Positions 17,891 through 26,306 of a stretch of DNA of 64,000 nucleotides are shown piece by piece. Numbering within the stretch: position 1 is the first letter of the stretch; each line of letters opens with the position of its first letter. Under the pieces are notes generated by a model, which worked only from the letters and a program-made list of their open reading frames with translations, was not told the DNA's origin and made no database searches. Origin of the DNA: Halomonas sp. M20 (GTDB lineage Bacteria; Pseudomonadota; Gammaproteobacteria; Pseudomonadales; Halomonadaceae); the NCBI RefSeq assembly GCF_020622265.1, contig NZ_JACNMQ010000001.1:1116001-1180000 (forward strand). The letters are read 5' to 3'. The translations under genes and the position numbers were made by a program.

Positions 17891-17935
17891 AGCCCCAGTA
17901 CTGTCTGGATATACAGAAGTACAGGGGCTTTTCTT
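17891..17935 (+). terminator. Intrinsic terminator-like hairpin
   Basis: AGCCCC-AGTACT pairs with AGTAC-AGGGGCT with one mismatch, followed by TTTTCTTT on the plus strand. It could end plus-strand transcripts running towards aroG; on the minus strand it lies 78 bases past the aroG stop and lacks an adjacent T-run. Confidence 0.6.
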
Positions 17936-18012
17936 TCATCTTACGTTATGAAATACGCCTAGAGCGAACGACTTGTTGGCGATGACAGTCCGTTTAGAGG
18001 TATCGGGTAGCC

Positions 18013-19092
18013 TCAAGCGGCATCGTGACGCACTTCGAGTACCGGGCGCAGCTTTTCCGCCATATCGTGAAAGCTTTCTACGGTGGTGTCCCAGTCGATG
18101 CAGGCATCGGTAATCGAGACGCCATACTGCAATTGGCTGCGATCCGCGGGCATCTTCTGATTTCCCCAGCCCAGATGCGATTCGACCATCAGTCCCATGA
18201 TCGAACGATTACCCTCGAGAATCTGATTGGTGACATTTTCCATCACCAGCGGCTGTAGCGCCGGATCCTTGTTGGAGTTGGCGTGCGAGCAGTCGATCAT
18301 TATGTTGGGCTTGACGCCGCCTTTGCTTAATTCCTGCTCTGCCAGGGTCACGCTGACGCTATCGTAGTTGGGCTTGCCATTACCGCCGCGCAGCACCACA
18401 TGGCCGTAGGCGTTGCCTCGGGTGCGGATGATCGCTACCTGTCCGGCCTGATCGATCCCCAGGAAATTGTGCGGGTGGGCGACGGATTGCAGCGCATTGA
18501 TGGCGACGTCCAGACTGCCATCGGTGCCATTCTTGAAACCGACAGGGCAGGAGAGACCGGAAGCCATTTCCCGGTGAGTCTGGGATTCCGTGGTACGTGC
18601 ACCCACCGCGGACCAGCTGATGCAATCCTGCAAATATTGTGGAGAAATCGGGTCGAGGGCCTCGGTGGCAAGGGGTAGCCCCATCTCGCTGAGTTCCACC
18701 AGCAGACCACGGGCAATGTGCAGTCCTTCTTCGATCTCGAAGGAGTCGTTGAGGTGCGGATCGTTGATCAGTCCTTTCCAGCCCACGGTGGTGCGTGGCT
18801 TTTCAAAGTAGACACGCATCACGATATACAGGCTGTCGCTGACCTTCTCGGCCAGCTGTTTCAGGCGCTGGGCATAGTCTCTCGCGGCTTCGATATCGTG
18901 GATGGAGCAAGGGCCAACGACCATCAATAACCGTGAGTCTTCTCCATCGAGAATACGCTGTATGGTGCGCCGGCCTTCAATAACGGTTTTTTCCGCAGCC
19001 TCGGTAAGCGGCACTGCCTTTTTCAAGGCTTCCGGTGTGATGAGAACGTCCTGGGCAAGGACGTTGAGATTGTTAACCTGTTGATCGGACAT
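18013..19092 (-). CDS. aroG: 3-deoxy-7-phosphoheptulonate (DAHP) synthase, class I
   Basis: First step of the shikimate pathway, condensing PEP with erythrose 4-phosphate. Hallmarks are VVGPCSIHD, MRVYFEKPRTTVGWKG, ATEALDPISPQYLQD, CPVGFKNGT and IDCSHANSNK. 359 residues, typical of the AroF/AroG/AroH class; which aromatic amino acid feeds back cannot be read from sequence by eye, so aroG is used only as the class symbol. It stands alone, divergent from algU, with 267 bases between them holding both promoters; I could not identify a confident AlgU-type promoter there. Confidence 0.93.
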   Translation of the reverse strand: MSDQQVNNLNVLAQDVLITPEALKKAVPLTEAAEKTVIEGRRTIQRILDGEDSRLLMVVGPCSIHDIEAARDYAQRLKQLAEKVSDSLYIVMRVYFEKPRTTVGWKGLINDPHLNDSFEIEEGLHIARGLLVELSEMGLPLATEALDPISPQYLQDCISWSAVGARTTESQTHREMASGLSCPVGFKNGTDGSLDVAINALQSVAHPHNFLGIDQAGQVAIIRTRGNAYGHVVLRGGNGKPNYDSVSVTLAEQELSKGGVKPNIMIDCSHANSNKDPALQPLVMENVTNQILEGNRSIMGLMVESHLGWGNQKMPADRSQLQYGVSITDACIDWDTTVESFHDMAEKLRPVLEVRHDAA

Positions 19093-19359
19093 TCAGATAC
19101 CTGTGATGATTCGCACTGAGGAACAATGTTGTCTACTATCGCTTGTCGTCCGTGGAAAAATCAATGATTCAAGGAGATGTCTCGTTACCAATTTAAGGCT
19201 TCAAACGGCAATGCCTTTGATCGGGTATCGGGAAAACGGGAATGCTTGTGTATAGTCGTTCTTTCATTTTTAGACCGCGGACCGTCACCATGGCCCCAAG
19301 TAGTGTCAACGCGTGTATTGCCTGTCTCGAGGTTGTCTACCCCTACGGGGAGGAAGTGA

Positions 19360-19965
19360 ATGGGCAATAGGGAAACCGATCAGCAACTCGTATTGCGGGC
19401 TCAAAAGGGGGATACACGCGCTTTCGATTTGTTGGTAAAAAAGTATCAGCACAAGATATTGGGATTGATCGGGCGTTACGTGCACGATCACGCAGAAGTA
19501 CAGGATGTCGCTCAGGAAGCGTTTATCAAGGCCTATCGTGCATTAGGTAAATTTCGTGCCGAAAGCGCTTTTTATACCTGGATGTACCGTATTGCCATCA
19601 ACACCGCGAAGAACCACCTCGTCTCCAAGGGGCGTCGCCCTCCAGGTAGCGATCTAGATATCAACGATGCCGAGATCGTCGACCATAGTGGCCGTCTGGC
19701 GGATTCGGAAACGCCGGAAGCCTCCCTCGCTCGGGATGAGTTGGAAACCGCCATTTTTGCGGCGATAGAAGCCCTTCCTGAAGATCTGCGTACCGCTATA
19801 ACGCTACGGGAACTCGATGGTCTTTCCTACGAAGATATTGCCAATATTATGCAATGCCCGGTGGGGACCGTGCGCTCGCGTATCTTTCGTGCCCGAGAAG
19901 CCGTCGACAGGCATATTCAGCCACTGCTGTCTCGCGGCGACAGCGAGGGAGTAGTGTATGAGTGA
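19360..19965 (+). CDS. algU: RNA polymerase sigma factor AlgU/RpoE (sigma-22/E type ECF)
   Basis: Extracytoplasmic-function sigma factor controlling envelope stress and, in Pseudomonas, alginate genes. Region 2 (YQHKILGLIGRYVHD, AQEAFIKAYRAL, FYTWMYRIAINTAKN) and region 4 (LPEDLRTAITLRELDGLSYEDIA, CPVGTVRSRIFRARE) are intact; 201 residues. The Shine-Dalgarno GGGGAGGA precedes the ATG. It is followed by anti-sigma genes mucA and mucB, rseC and the protease gene mucD, the classical regulatory cascade. The algU-mucA gap of 184 bases is longer than I would expect from Pseudomonas. Confidence 0.97.
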   Translation: MGNRETDQQLVLRAQKGDTRAFDLLVKKYQHKILGLIGRYVHDHAEVQDVAQEAFIKAYRALGKFRAESAFYTWMYRIAINTAKNHLVSKGRRPPGSDLDINDAEIVDHSGRLADSETPEASLARDELETAIFAAIEALPEDLRTAITLRELDGLSYEDIANIMQCPVGTVRSRIFRAREAVDRHIQPLLSRGDSEGVVYE

Positions 19966-20064
19966 CGTAATGAAATTTTTATAAAAACACTGAACTGTCC
20001 GCGTGAAGCGACGTCATAGGGAATGTTCGCACCTTATGAGTGCCGGGGGAGGATTCACGCAGCG

Positions 20065-20148
20065 ATGTGTGAACCATCAATGAATCAAGTGAAAATAACG
20101 AGCTACACCGAGCTCGACTGTGCGTCTTATTTGATGTGGGGGTGTTGA
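20065..20148 (+). CDS. Possible 27-residue leader ORF before mucA
   Basis: ATG at 20065, stop TGA at 20146-20148, one base before the mucA ATG. A strong Shine-Dalgarno-like GGGGGAGGA lies at 20045-20053, though the 11-base spacer is long. The peptide begins MCEPSMNQVKITSY and ends LMWGC. Its stop position would allow translational coupling to mucA. It has no known homologue that I recognise and could be chance; low certainty. Confidence 0.3.
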   Translation: MCEPSMNQVKITSYTELDCASYLMWGC

Positions 20149-20149
20149 A

Positions 20150-20890
20150 ATGAAGGACAATTGTCGCGAATCGCTGTCCGTGATGATGGACAATGAAGGC
20201 GATGAGCTGGAATTGCGTCGCGTTCTAAAATCACTCACCGATCGACCGGACGATAGCCAAGCCTGGCGACGTTACCATCTTGCACGAAGCGTGATGCAAC
20301 GAGATTACTCCGTCGATGTGTCCACGGATATCTCCGAACGCGTGCTGGCCGATCTGGAAAACGAACCTGCCCCCCAGGTCTCTTCAAGCGACATCTCGAC
20401 GGACAAGGCTTCGCCTCAAGGTGGCAGTCTTTCCTTTGCCGGCAGTGCCGCCGTTGCCGCTACCGTTTCTCTCATGGTGATCGCGGGCGCGCAATTCTAC
20501 AATGGTGACAGCAGTCCCGGTGTCACGCCGGATGTAGTCAATGGCAACGGTAATAGCGGAGTGGTCAACGCCAACACCGGCTTTGGCCCAAGCGTGCAGC
20601 CCGCTTCCCTGCCCAGAGATCGCTCGCTTCCATCTATTGATGTCATGAATCTGCCATCGTTTCGTCCTTCCATGGCTTACGGCAACGGTCTGACAGAGGT
20701 AGGGTTCGATGCCGATGCTCCGATGTTCATGGCACCCTATGCTCCAACTTCGTTGCGCACCGAGAAAGAGCAGTCGCAATTGCTACAGCACTATCTGGAG
20801 CGCCACGCCGAAGGGGCAGCGCAGCGCTCCGGTGAGGCCTGGATTCCATTGTTACGTGCTTCTTCCCAGGAAAATCCGAGTATCCGCTGA
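20150..20890 (+). CDS. mucA: Anti-sigma factor MucA/RseA
   Basis: Inner-membrane anti-sigma factor that holds AlgU until degraded by regulated proteolysis. The cytoplasmic RseA_N domain is visible at residues 4-75 (ESLSVMMDNEGDELELRRVL, WRRYHLARSVM), one TM segment lies near 95-112 (FAGSAAVAATVSLMVIAGA), and the rest is a periplasmic region with a Gly/Asn/Val-rich linker that RseB-type proteins bind. 246 residues, somewhat longer than Pseudomonas MucA. A G-rich sequence precedes the ATG. The stop shares its A with the mucB ATG (TGATG), so the two are coupled. Confidence 0.93.
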   Translation: MKDNCRESLSVMMDNEGDELELRRVLKSLTDRPDDSQAWRRYHLARSVMQRDYSVDVSTDISERVLADLENEPAPQVSSSDISTDKASPQGGSLSFAGSAAVAATVSLMVIAGAQFYNGDSSPGVTPDVVNGNGNSGVVNANTGFGPSVQPASLPRDRSLPSIDVMNLPSFRPSMAYGNGLTEVGFDADAPMFMAPYAPTSLRTEKEQSQLLQHYLERHAEGAAQRSGEAWIPLLRASSQENPSIR

Positions 20891-21882
20891 TGTTGTCGCC
20901 GCTGAGAGCGGCTCTGTACGGAATCGTGGCGATCTATGTGTCATGTTTGTCGGGTGTGGTCATGTCAGCGTCCGAAAACAGTTTCGATTGCCGACAGCTA
21001 GCCGACAATACAAAACTGGCATCGCCGCTCGACTGGCTTGAACGTAGCATGATGGCAAGCCAGTGCTATATGTTTCGTGCGCAAGCCATACGCATCAGCG
21101 CTGCCGGAGTGCGTACGCTGGCACTGGCGCATGAGATTCATGACGGCGTAGTCCGGGAAGTGACCCGCTATCTTGACGGCCCCGCAGTCATATATGAACG
21201 CTATGGACGACTTGGACGAAATGGCATATTGATGCAGCGTTCGACGAACAGCTCTCCCGCGTTTGCATTACGAGGCATCGATCGTCATTACCGCCTGACT
21301 CTGGGTGACGAAGAGCGGGTGGCAGGGCGCCTCAGCATGCGCTTGGATATCGAGCCCCGTGACGAATTGCGCTATGGCCACCGACTATGGCTCGATTCAG
21401 CAACTGGCTTGCCATTGAAGCAGAATCTCGTCGACGCTGAAGGGAATATCCTCGAAACATTTCAGATGACCGAATTGATCGAGCCCAGACTTTACTCTCA
21501 AGTGGTTCCACTCGAGCCTCTGCAGGACATGCCCTCAGGCCCCTGGCAGCCAGGTTGGATTCCGGCGGGATATGCTGCCGTGCCGTTGCTCCCGACAGTC
21601 GGAGTTTCCGGCAAGGTCATGAGCCACAGACTTTACACCGATGGCCTATCCAGTTTCAGTCTTTTCGTCCAACCGCTTAAAAATGACCATGAGACGCTAT
21701 TACCCGGCATTCATCGTCTGGGGGTCTCTCATGCGGCGGTACGCCATCTGCGCCTCGATAAAGCCCATACCCTGCAGGTGGTAGTGTTGGGCGAGTTGCC
21801 GCCAAAGGTTCTTTATCGAATTGCTTCCCGAATGCAGTACCAGGGAAACACTGGTCGAGATCAACAAGATTCTGCACCATGA
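20890..21882 (+). CDS. mucB: Sigma-factor regulatory protein MucB/RseB
   Basis: Periplasmic protein that binds the anti-sigma factor and shields it from the site-1 protease until lipid or outer-membrane-protein signals release it (family knowledge). A signal peptide covers about residues 1-27 (LYGIVAIYVSCLSGVVMSA). The MucB/RseB fold is recognisable from DWLERSMMASQCYMFRAQAI, DGPAVIYERYGRLGRNG, YRLTLGDEERVAGRLSMRLDI and the C-terminal GISHAAVRH-like part (LGVSHAAVRHL). 330 residues. Its ATG overlaps the mucA stop and its TGA overlaps the rseC start (ATGA). Confidence 0.95.
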   Translation: MLSPLRAALYGIVAIYVSCLSGVVMSASENSFDCRQLADNTKLASPLDWLERSMMASQCYMFRAQAIRISAAGVRTLALAHEIHDGVVREVTRYLDGPAVIYERYGRLGRNGILMQRSTNSSPAFALRGIDRHYRLTLGDEERVAGRLSMRLDIEPRDELRYGHRLWLDSATGLPLKQNLVDAEGNILETFQMTELIEPRLYSQVVPLEPLQDMPSGPWQPGWIPAGYAAVPLLPTVGVSGKVMSHRLYTDGLSSFSLFVQPLKNDHETLLPGIHRLGVSHAAVRHLRLDKAHTLQVVVLGELPPKVLYRIASRMQYQGNTGRDQQDSAP

Positions 21883-22337
21883 ACGAACAGGGATCGATTA
21901 AACCTCCGGCAGCGCAATGGCTGGAAGAACGAGGTGTCGTCGTAGCACTCTTTGCAGGTGGGGCGTGGGTCGAGGCTCGATCTTTGAGCGGCTGCAACGG
22001 TTGTGCAAAAACCGGTTGTGGCACGGGGCTGCTAACGCGCCGTCGCTCCTCGAGATTGGCACTGTATACGGATGCCGGCCTGTGTATCGGCAATCGAGTG
22101 CGTATGGGGATATCGCCAAAAAGCTTCTTGCAGGGCGCCCTGATCGTTTACGGATTGCCACTGCTGACGGCGGTTCTAGCGGGAGGACTTGCCGAGACGC
22201 TGCTTTCTCCGGGGCCACTGGCTGTGCCGTTCATGTTTGCTGGTGGTTTGCTCGGCGGCTGTTTGCTGAGTCGTCATCAGTTGCAACGGCACCACCGTCG
22301 ATACCAACCTATACTACTGGCAGTCGAATCCGAGTGA
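21879..22337 (+). CDS. rseC: SoxR-reducing system / sigma-E regulator RseC (MucC)
   Basis: Small inner-membrane protein of the RseC/MucC family. The cysteine cluster GCNGCAKTGCGTG near residues 38-50 is the family's likely redox or FeS motif, followed by two TM segments (about 88-108 and 115-132). 152 residues. It sits at its usual place between mucB and mucD. Relatives take part in SoxR reduction (Rsx complex) and modulate sigma-E; which role holds here cannot be told. Confidence 0.93.
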   Translation: MNEQGSIKPPAAQWLEERGVVVALFAGGAWVEARSLSGCNGCAKTGCGTGLLTRRRSSRLALYTDAGLCIGNRVRMGISPKSFLQGALIVYGLPLLTAVLAGGLAETLLSPGPLAVPFMFAGGLLGGCLLSRHQLQRHHRRYQPILLAVESE

Positions 22338-22487
22338 CGATGTCGCTATTAAATAGTTTGGCATGGTTACTGAACTCTCGGCTTGCAGCGATATCCAATA
22401 TTTCCGAAAGAAAGCGCGACTGACCCGATGCCGCGTCTTATGGAAAAAGAAACCTTTTGGCATACAGCCGGTAACCAGGAGTACTTG

Positions 22488-23912
22488 ATGCAACGCATCC
22501 CACGACATCTATCGTTATGGCTAATGCTGTTGGTAGCAGCATTTTTCATGCAGACCGCCCAAGCGCGTGAGTTGCCCGATTTCACGGAATTGGTCAAGCA
22601 AGCGGCACCTGGCGTCGTCAATATTTCCAGTACACGGGAAGTCGAGCGGCGCAGCATGCCGTTTGGCGGTTCTCATGGTCAGGAAATTCCAGAGTTCTTC
22701 CGCCGCTTCTTTGAAGATCAAATGCCGCCGGGACACGGTCAACGCGGCCCGGGGAGTGCCCAGGAATTGCAGTCGCTGGGTTCGGGGTTCGTCATCAGCA
22801 AGGACGGCTATGTATTGACCAATGCTCACGTGGTCGATGGTGCCGACTCGATCGTGGTGCGCTTGAACGATCGTCGTGAACTCGATGCGGAATTGATCGG
22901 TGCCGACAACAAGACGGACATTGCGCTACTCAAGATCGAGGGTGACGATCTACCCACTCTCGATCTAGGCGATTCGGAAAAACTCGAGGTTGGGGAGTGG
23001 GTCGCGGCAATCGGTTCGCCTTTCGGCTTTGATCATTCCGTGACAGCGGGCATCGTCAGTGCCATCAACCGAACCCTTCCAAGCGATGCCTATGTGCCTT
23101 TCATCCAGACCGATGTCGCCATCAATCCCGGTAACTCTGGTGGCCCATTGTTCAATCTCGAAGGCCAAGTGGTAGGCATCAACTCCCAGATATTCACCCG
23201 TAGCGGCGGTTTCATGGGCTTGTCCTTCGCCATACCGATCAATGTGGCGATGGATATCGCCGATCAGTTGCGTGATGACGGCCGCGTCAGCCGTGGCTGG
23301 CTCGGTGTGGTAATTCAACCGGTATCGAAGGATCTGGCAGAATCCTTCGGTATGGATGGCCCGGAGGGTGCCTTGATTGCCGATGTCGCACCAGATGCGC
23401 CGGCGGCCAATGCCGGCCTGAAGGCGGGTGACATCGTCCTGTCCGTCAACGGTGAAACGGTTGAGCGTTCCGCCACGTTGCCGCGGCTTGTGGGCCGTGT
23501 CGACCCGGGGAATGATGCCAAGCTCGAGATACTGCGTGATGGCGAGCGTATTACCAAGACGGTGACGGTAGGAGACTGGCCGGAAGAGGGCATGCCCATG
23601 GCCTCTTCGGGTGACAAGGGCGATCCCCGTACGCGCCTGGGAGTAACGGTTGCATCACTTAGCAAAGAGCAACTTGAAAGCCTTGACCTGTCCTCCGGCG
23701 TGCGCGTCGAACAAGTCGCTCCGGATAGCGTGGCCGCCAGCGCTGGCGTTCGCCCGGGGGACGTCATCGTCTCGCTGGATCAGCAGGACATCGATTCCGC
23801 CAAGCGCTTGAGTGAGGTGGTAAGCAGCATCGAAGGCAATCGCGCGGTGCCGCTGCGGCTCTATCGCGATGGTCGTTCGCTGTTCGTTGCCTTGCGCCTG
23901 GGCGAGAAATGA
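22488..23912 (+). CDS. mucD: Periplasmic serine protease MucD (DegP/HtrA family)
   Basis: Chaperone-protease removing misfolded envelope proteins and limiting AlgU activation. A signal peptide spans residues 1-26 (MQRIPRHLSLWLML to MQTAQA). The catalytic triad lies in TNAHVV (His), NKTDIALLKI (Asp) and NPGNSGGPL (Ser), and two PDZ domains follow (about 280-360 and 390-465). The ATG at 22488 has AGGAG 6 bases upstream and gives the proper signal peptide; a frame open from 22383 adds a non-family leader. 474 residues. An intrinsic terminator follows. Confidence 0.97.
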   Translation: MQRIPRHLSLWLMLLVAAFFMQTAQARELPDFTELVKQAAPGVVNISSTREVERRSMPFGGSHGQEIPEFFRRFFEDQMPPGHGQRGPGSAQELQSLGSGFVISKDGYVLTNAHVVDGADSIVVRLNDRRELDAELIGADNKTDIALLKIEGDDLPTLDLGDSEKLEVGEWVAAIGSPFGFDHSVTAGIVSAINRTLPSDAYVPFIQTDVAINPGNSGGPLFNLEGQVVGINSQIFTRSGGFMGLSFAIPINVAMDIADQLRDDGRVSRGWLGVVIQPVSKDLAESFGMDGPEGALIADVAPDAPAANAGLKAGDIVLSVNGETVERSATLPRLVGRVDPGNDAKLEILRDGERITKTVTVGDWPEEGMPMASSGDKGDPRTRLGVTVASLSKEQLESLDLSSGVRVEQVAPDSVAASAGVRPGDVIVSLDQQDIDSAKRLSEVVSSIEGNRAVPLRLYRDGRSLFVALRLGEK

Positions 23913-23941
23913 TCGTGCGATAATTCAAGCGATAGTTGAAG

Positions 23942-23967
23942 ACGGGGCCATGTGCCCCGTTTTTTTA
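23942..23967 (+). terminator. Strong intrinsic terminator after mucD
   Basis: Stem ACGGGGC / GCCCCGT, loop CATGT, then eight T including the last stem base. It closes the algU-mucD operon and argues against the receptor gene starting at 23936. Confidence 0.92.
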
Positions 23968-24145
23968 TTGCCTTACCTATTCAAATCCAGCATGGGATAC
24001 GTCTTGCTCGATTAAAGCATTCCTCTCCAGAGGCGATATAACACTAGCGCTACAGGTAAAACCCGGCCAAAAACTGTATGCCGACAACAATAAAATTCAC
24101 GACCACCCTGGCCGCAATCGAATCGTACGGATTGGAACCTTTTTT

Positions 24146-26278
24146 ATGACCCAGAAAGCAGACTCAAGCTCAATTAAAGCATCTCACGAAGAGCCCGGTG
24201 AAATCAGCGATCAATCAGCCTCTCTTTGGCGAGCCATGCATCGCTCTCAAGCCATTATCGAATTCGATACCAATGGCCAGATTCTCGAAGCCAATCAGAA
24301 TTTTCTGGATGTGGTGGGCTATAGCCTCGATGAGATTCGCGGACAGCACCACCGAATCTTCTGTGAAGATGGCTATTCAAAGAGCGAAGAGTATCGCAAA
24401 TTCTGGCAAGCGCTTAAGCGTGGCGAGTTTGCCAGCGGCGAATTCAAGCGCTTTGGTAAGGACAATGCCGAAATCTGGCTGAATGCCACCTATAACCCGA
24501 TCTTCGATACGAAGGGTCATCCCTACAAGGTAGTCAAGTTCGCCGCGAATATTACAGACCAAAAACGCAAGGAGGCCGAGTTCGAAAGTCAGGTTAACGC
24601 CATTGGGCGTTCCCAGGCAGTCATCGAGTTCGACCTCAATGGCATCGTCACGACTGCAAACGATAATTTCCTCAAGACGGTAGGTTATTCACGGGATGCC
24701 GTAATCGGGCAACATCATCGTATGTTCTGCGATGAGAAATACGCCCAAAGTGAAGACTACCAAAATTTTTGGGAACAGCTGGGGCGGGGTGAATTCATTG
24801 CTGGAGAATTTCAGCGTCGGCATCGCAGAGGTCACGTCATTTGGCTACAGGCGACCTACAACCCTATTCTGGATCCTTCCGGGCGCCCCTATAAGGTCAT
24901 CAAGTTTGCAAGCGATATTACCGAGCAAAAACAGAGCAACGCCGAATTCGAGGGCAAGGTCAACGCTATCGATCGCGCCCAGGCCGTCATCGAATTCGAT
25001 ATGGAAGGCCATGTGCTAAACGCCAACCAGCAGTTCCTGGCAACGACAGGCTATTCGCTGAAGGATATTCAGGGCCAGCACCATAAGCTTTTCTGCGAGC
25101 CTGAGCACGTTAAAAGCCAGGAGTATCAGAATTTATGGACGAAGTTGCGCAATGGAGAGTTCGTTGCCGGTGAGTTCAAGCGTGTAGGCAACAACAAGCG
25201 CGATATATGGCTGCAAGCTACCTATAATCCTATCTTTGATGTTGCTGGCACGCTTACCAAGGTAGTCAAGTTCGCCACGGACGTGACTGAAAGCAAGCGC
25301 CATAGTGCTGAGTTCGAGGGCAAGGTCAATGCCATGGATCGCGCTCAGGCGGTCATCGAATTCGATCTCAAAGGCAACATCTTGGCCGCCAACAACAACT
25401 TCCTCGATACCGTGGGTTATCACGCCGATGAAATCATCGGTCAGCATCATCGTATGTTCTGTGAGCAGGAGTACGTTCTTAGCGCGGAGTATCGTGATTT
25501 CTGGCAGTCGTTGAACCGCGGTGAATTCTTCAATGGGCGTTTCATGCGTCTAGGCAAGCATGGTCGGCAGGTTTGGATTCAGGCGACTTATAATCCGATT
25601 TTCGATGCTGATGGCAAGCCTTACAAGATCGTGAAGTTTGCAAGCGACATTACCGCCCAGGTCGAACTGGAGAAAAGCATTCAGCAGCAGTCGGAAGCCA
25701 TGAGTGCTTCTATCCTGGAGCTCAACAAGTCGATCAATGGCATCGCCGAGCATACCCGGCTCACCCGTGAGTTGTCACAAGGTACGCGAAGCGAAGCCGA
25801 GCGGGGCAATCGAGCGCTGCAGGACTCGAGCGAAGCCATGGCGGCGATTCAGAAGTCCTCTGAGGATATCGATGAAATCGTCAAGACGATTGGTGAAATA
25901 GCCGCGCAGACCAATCTACTCGCCTTCAATGCCGCTATCGAAGCTGCGCGGGCCGGCGAACATGGCCTTGGGTTCTCTGTCGTGGCAGACGAAGTGCGCA
26001 AGCTTGCCGAGAAGTCCGGCGACGCTACCCGTCAGATCAATCGCCTGCTAGGGGAGTCGTTGAAGTGTATCGACAACGGTAATGAAGTTTCCCACCGTGC
26101 GAAGGAAGCCTTCTCGCGAATCACCGAAGGTGTCGAGCAAACGACGTCCGCCGTCGAGCAGATCGATGTCTCTGCTTCGTCACAGCTTACTACTGCCGCC
26201 AAGGTTGAAAAGCTGATTCAGGAACTGGCCAAGGCGACACGCAAGAATTCGCCGGAAGCACATTCAGATCACGCTTGA
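24146..26278 (+). CDS. Soluble methyl-accepting chemotaxis protein with four tandem PAS domains
   Basis: A 710-residue cytoplasmic chemoreceptor without TM segments. Four PAS units of exactly 122 residues (32-153, 154-275, 276-397, 398-519) each begin R(S/A)QA(V/I)IEFD, contain GQHH(R/K) and end in a VVKFA-type PAC strand. The signalling domain (520-710) has the conserved tip [22 protein letters not shown] and [13 protein letters not shown]. The layout resembles BdlA of Pseudomonas (two PAS plus signalling domain), a biofilm-dispersion receptor, but doubled. The ATG at 24146 was chosen because the longer frame starts inside the mucD terminator region. The next gene encodes a CheW-type protein, a likely partner. 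Confidence 0.92.
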   Translation: MTQKADSSSIKASHEEPGEISDQSASLWRAMHRSQAIIEFDTNGQILEANQNFLDVVGYSLDEIRGQHHRIFCEDGYSKSEEYRKFWQALKRGEFASGEFKRFGKDNAEIWLNATYNPIFDTKGHPYKVVKFAANITDQKRKEAEFESQVNAIGRSQAVIEFDLNGIVTTANDNFLKTVGYSRDAVIGQHHRMFCDEKYAQSEDYQNFWEQLGRGEFIAGEFQRRHRRGHVIWLQATYNPILDPSGRPYKVIKFASDITEQKQSNAEFEGKVNAIDRAQAVIEFDMEGHVLNANQQFLATTGYSLKDIQGQHHKLFCEPEHVKSQEYQNLWTKLRNGEFVAGEFKRVGNNKRDIWLQATYNPIFDVAGTLTKVVKFATDVTESKRHSAEFEGKVNAMDRAQAVIEFDLKGNILAANNNFLDTVGYHADEIIGQHHRMFCEQEYVLSAEYRDFWQSLNRGEFFNGRFMRLGKHGRQVWIQATYNPIFDADGKPYKIVKFASDITAQVELEKSIQQQSEAMSASILELNKSINGIAEHTRLTRELSQGTRSEAERGNRALQDSSEAMAAIQKSSEDIDEIVKTIGEIAAQTNLLAFNAAIEAARAGEHGLGFSVVADEVRKLAEKSGDATRQINRLLGESLKCIDNGNEVSHRAKEAFSRITEGVEQTTSAVEQIDVSASSQLTTAAKVEKLIQELAKATRKNSPEAHSDHA

Positions 26279-26306
26279 GTTGTTTCTTCAACAAGGTGGG
26301 TAAGCC

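Larger units (their letters stand above)
17660..18012. other. AT-rich intergenic stretch with three hairpins
   Basis: No coding frame with a start and Shine-Dalgarno sequence is seen. It holds two perfect 10-bp-arm inverted repeats and one terminator, listed separately. The composition resembles the QueC-like gene and returns to that of the chromosome near the aroG stop, so this is probably the right-hand part of the acquired segment. Confidence 0.6.

Noticed and set aside
19093-19359. AlgU-type (sigma-E) promoter upstream of algU
   Set aside because: GGAACA and GGGAATG segments are present, but no -10 partner at the right spacing was convincing by eye.
23936-24145. Upstream extension of the PAS chemoreceptor
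   Set aside because: Would start from a TTG just ahead of the mucD terminator hairpin, which it would have to read through; the extra 70 residues show no domain.
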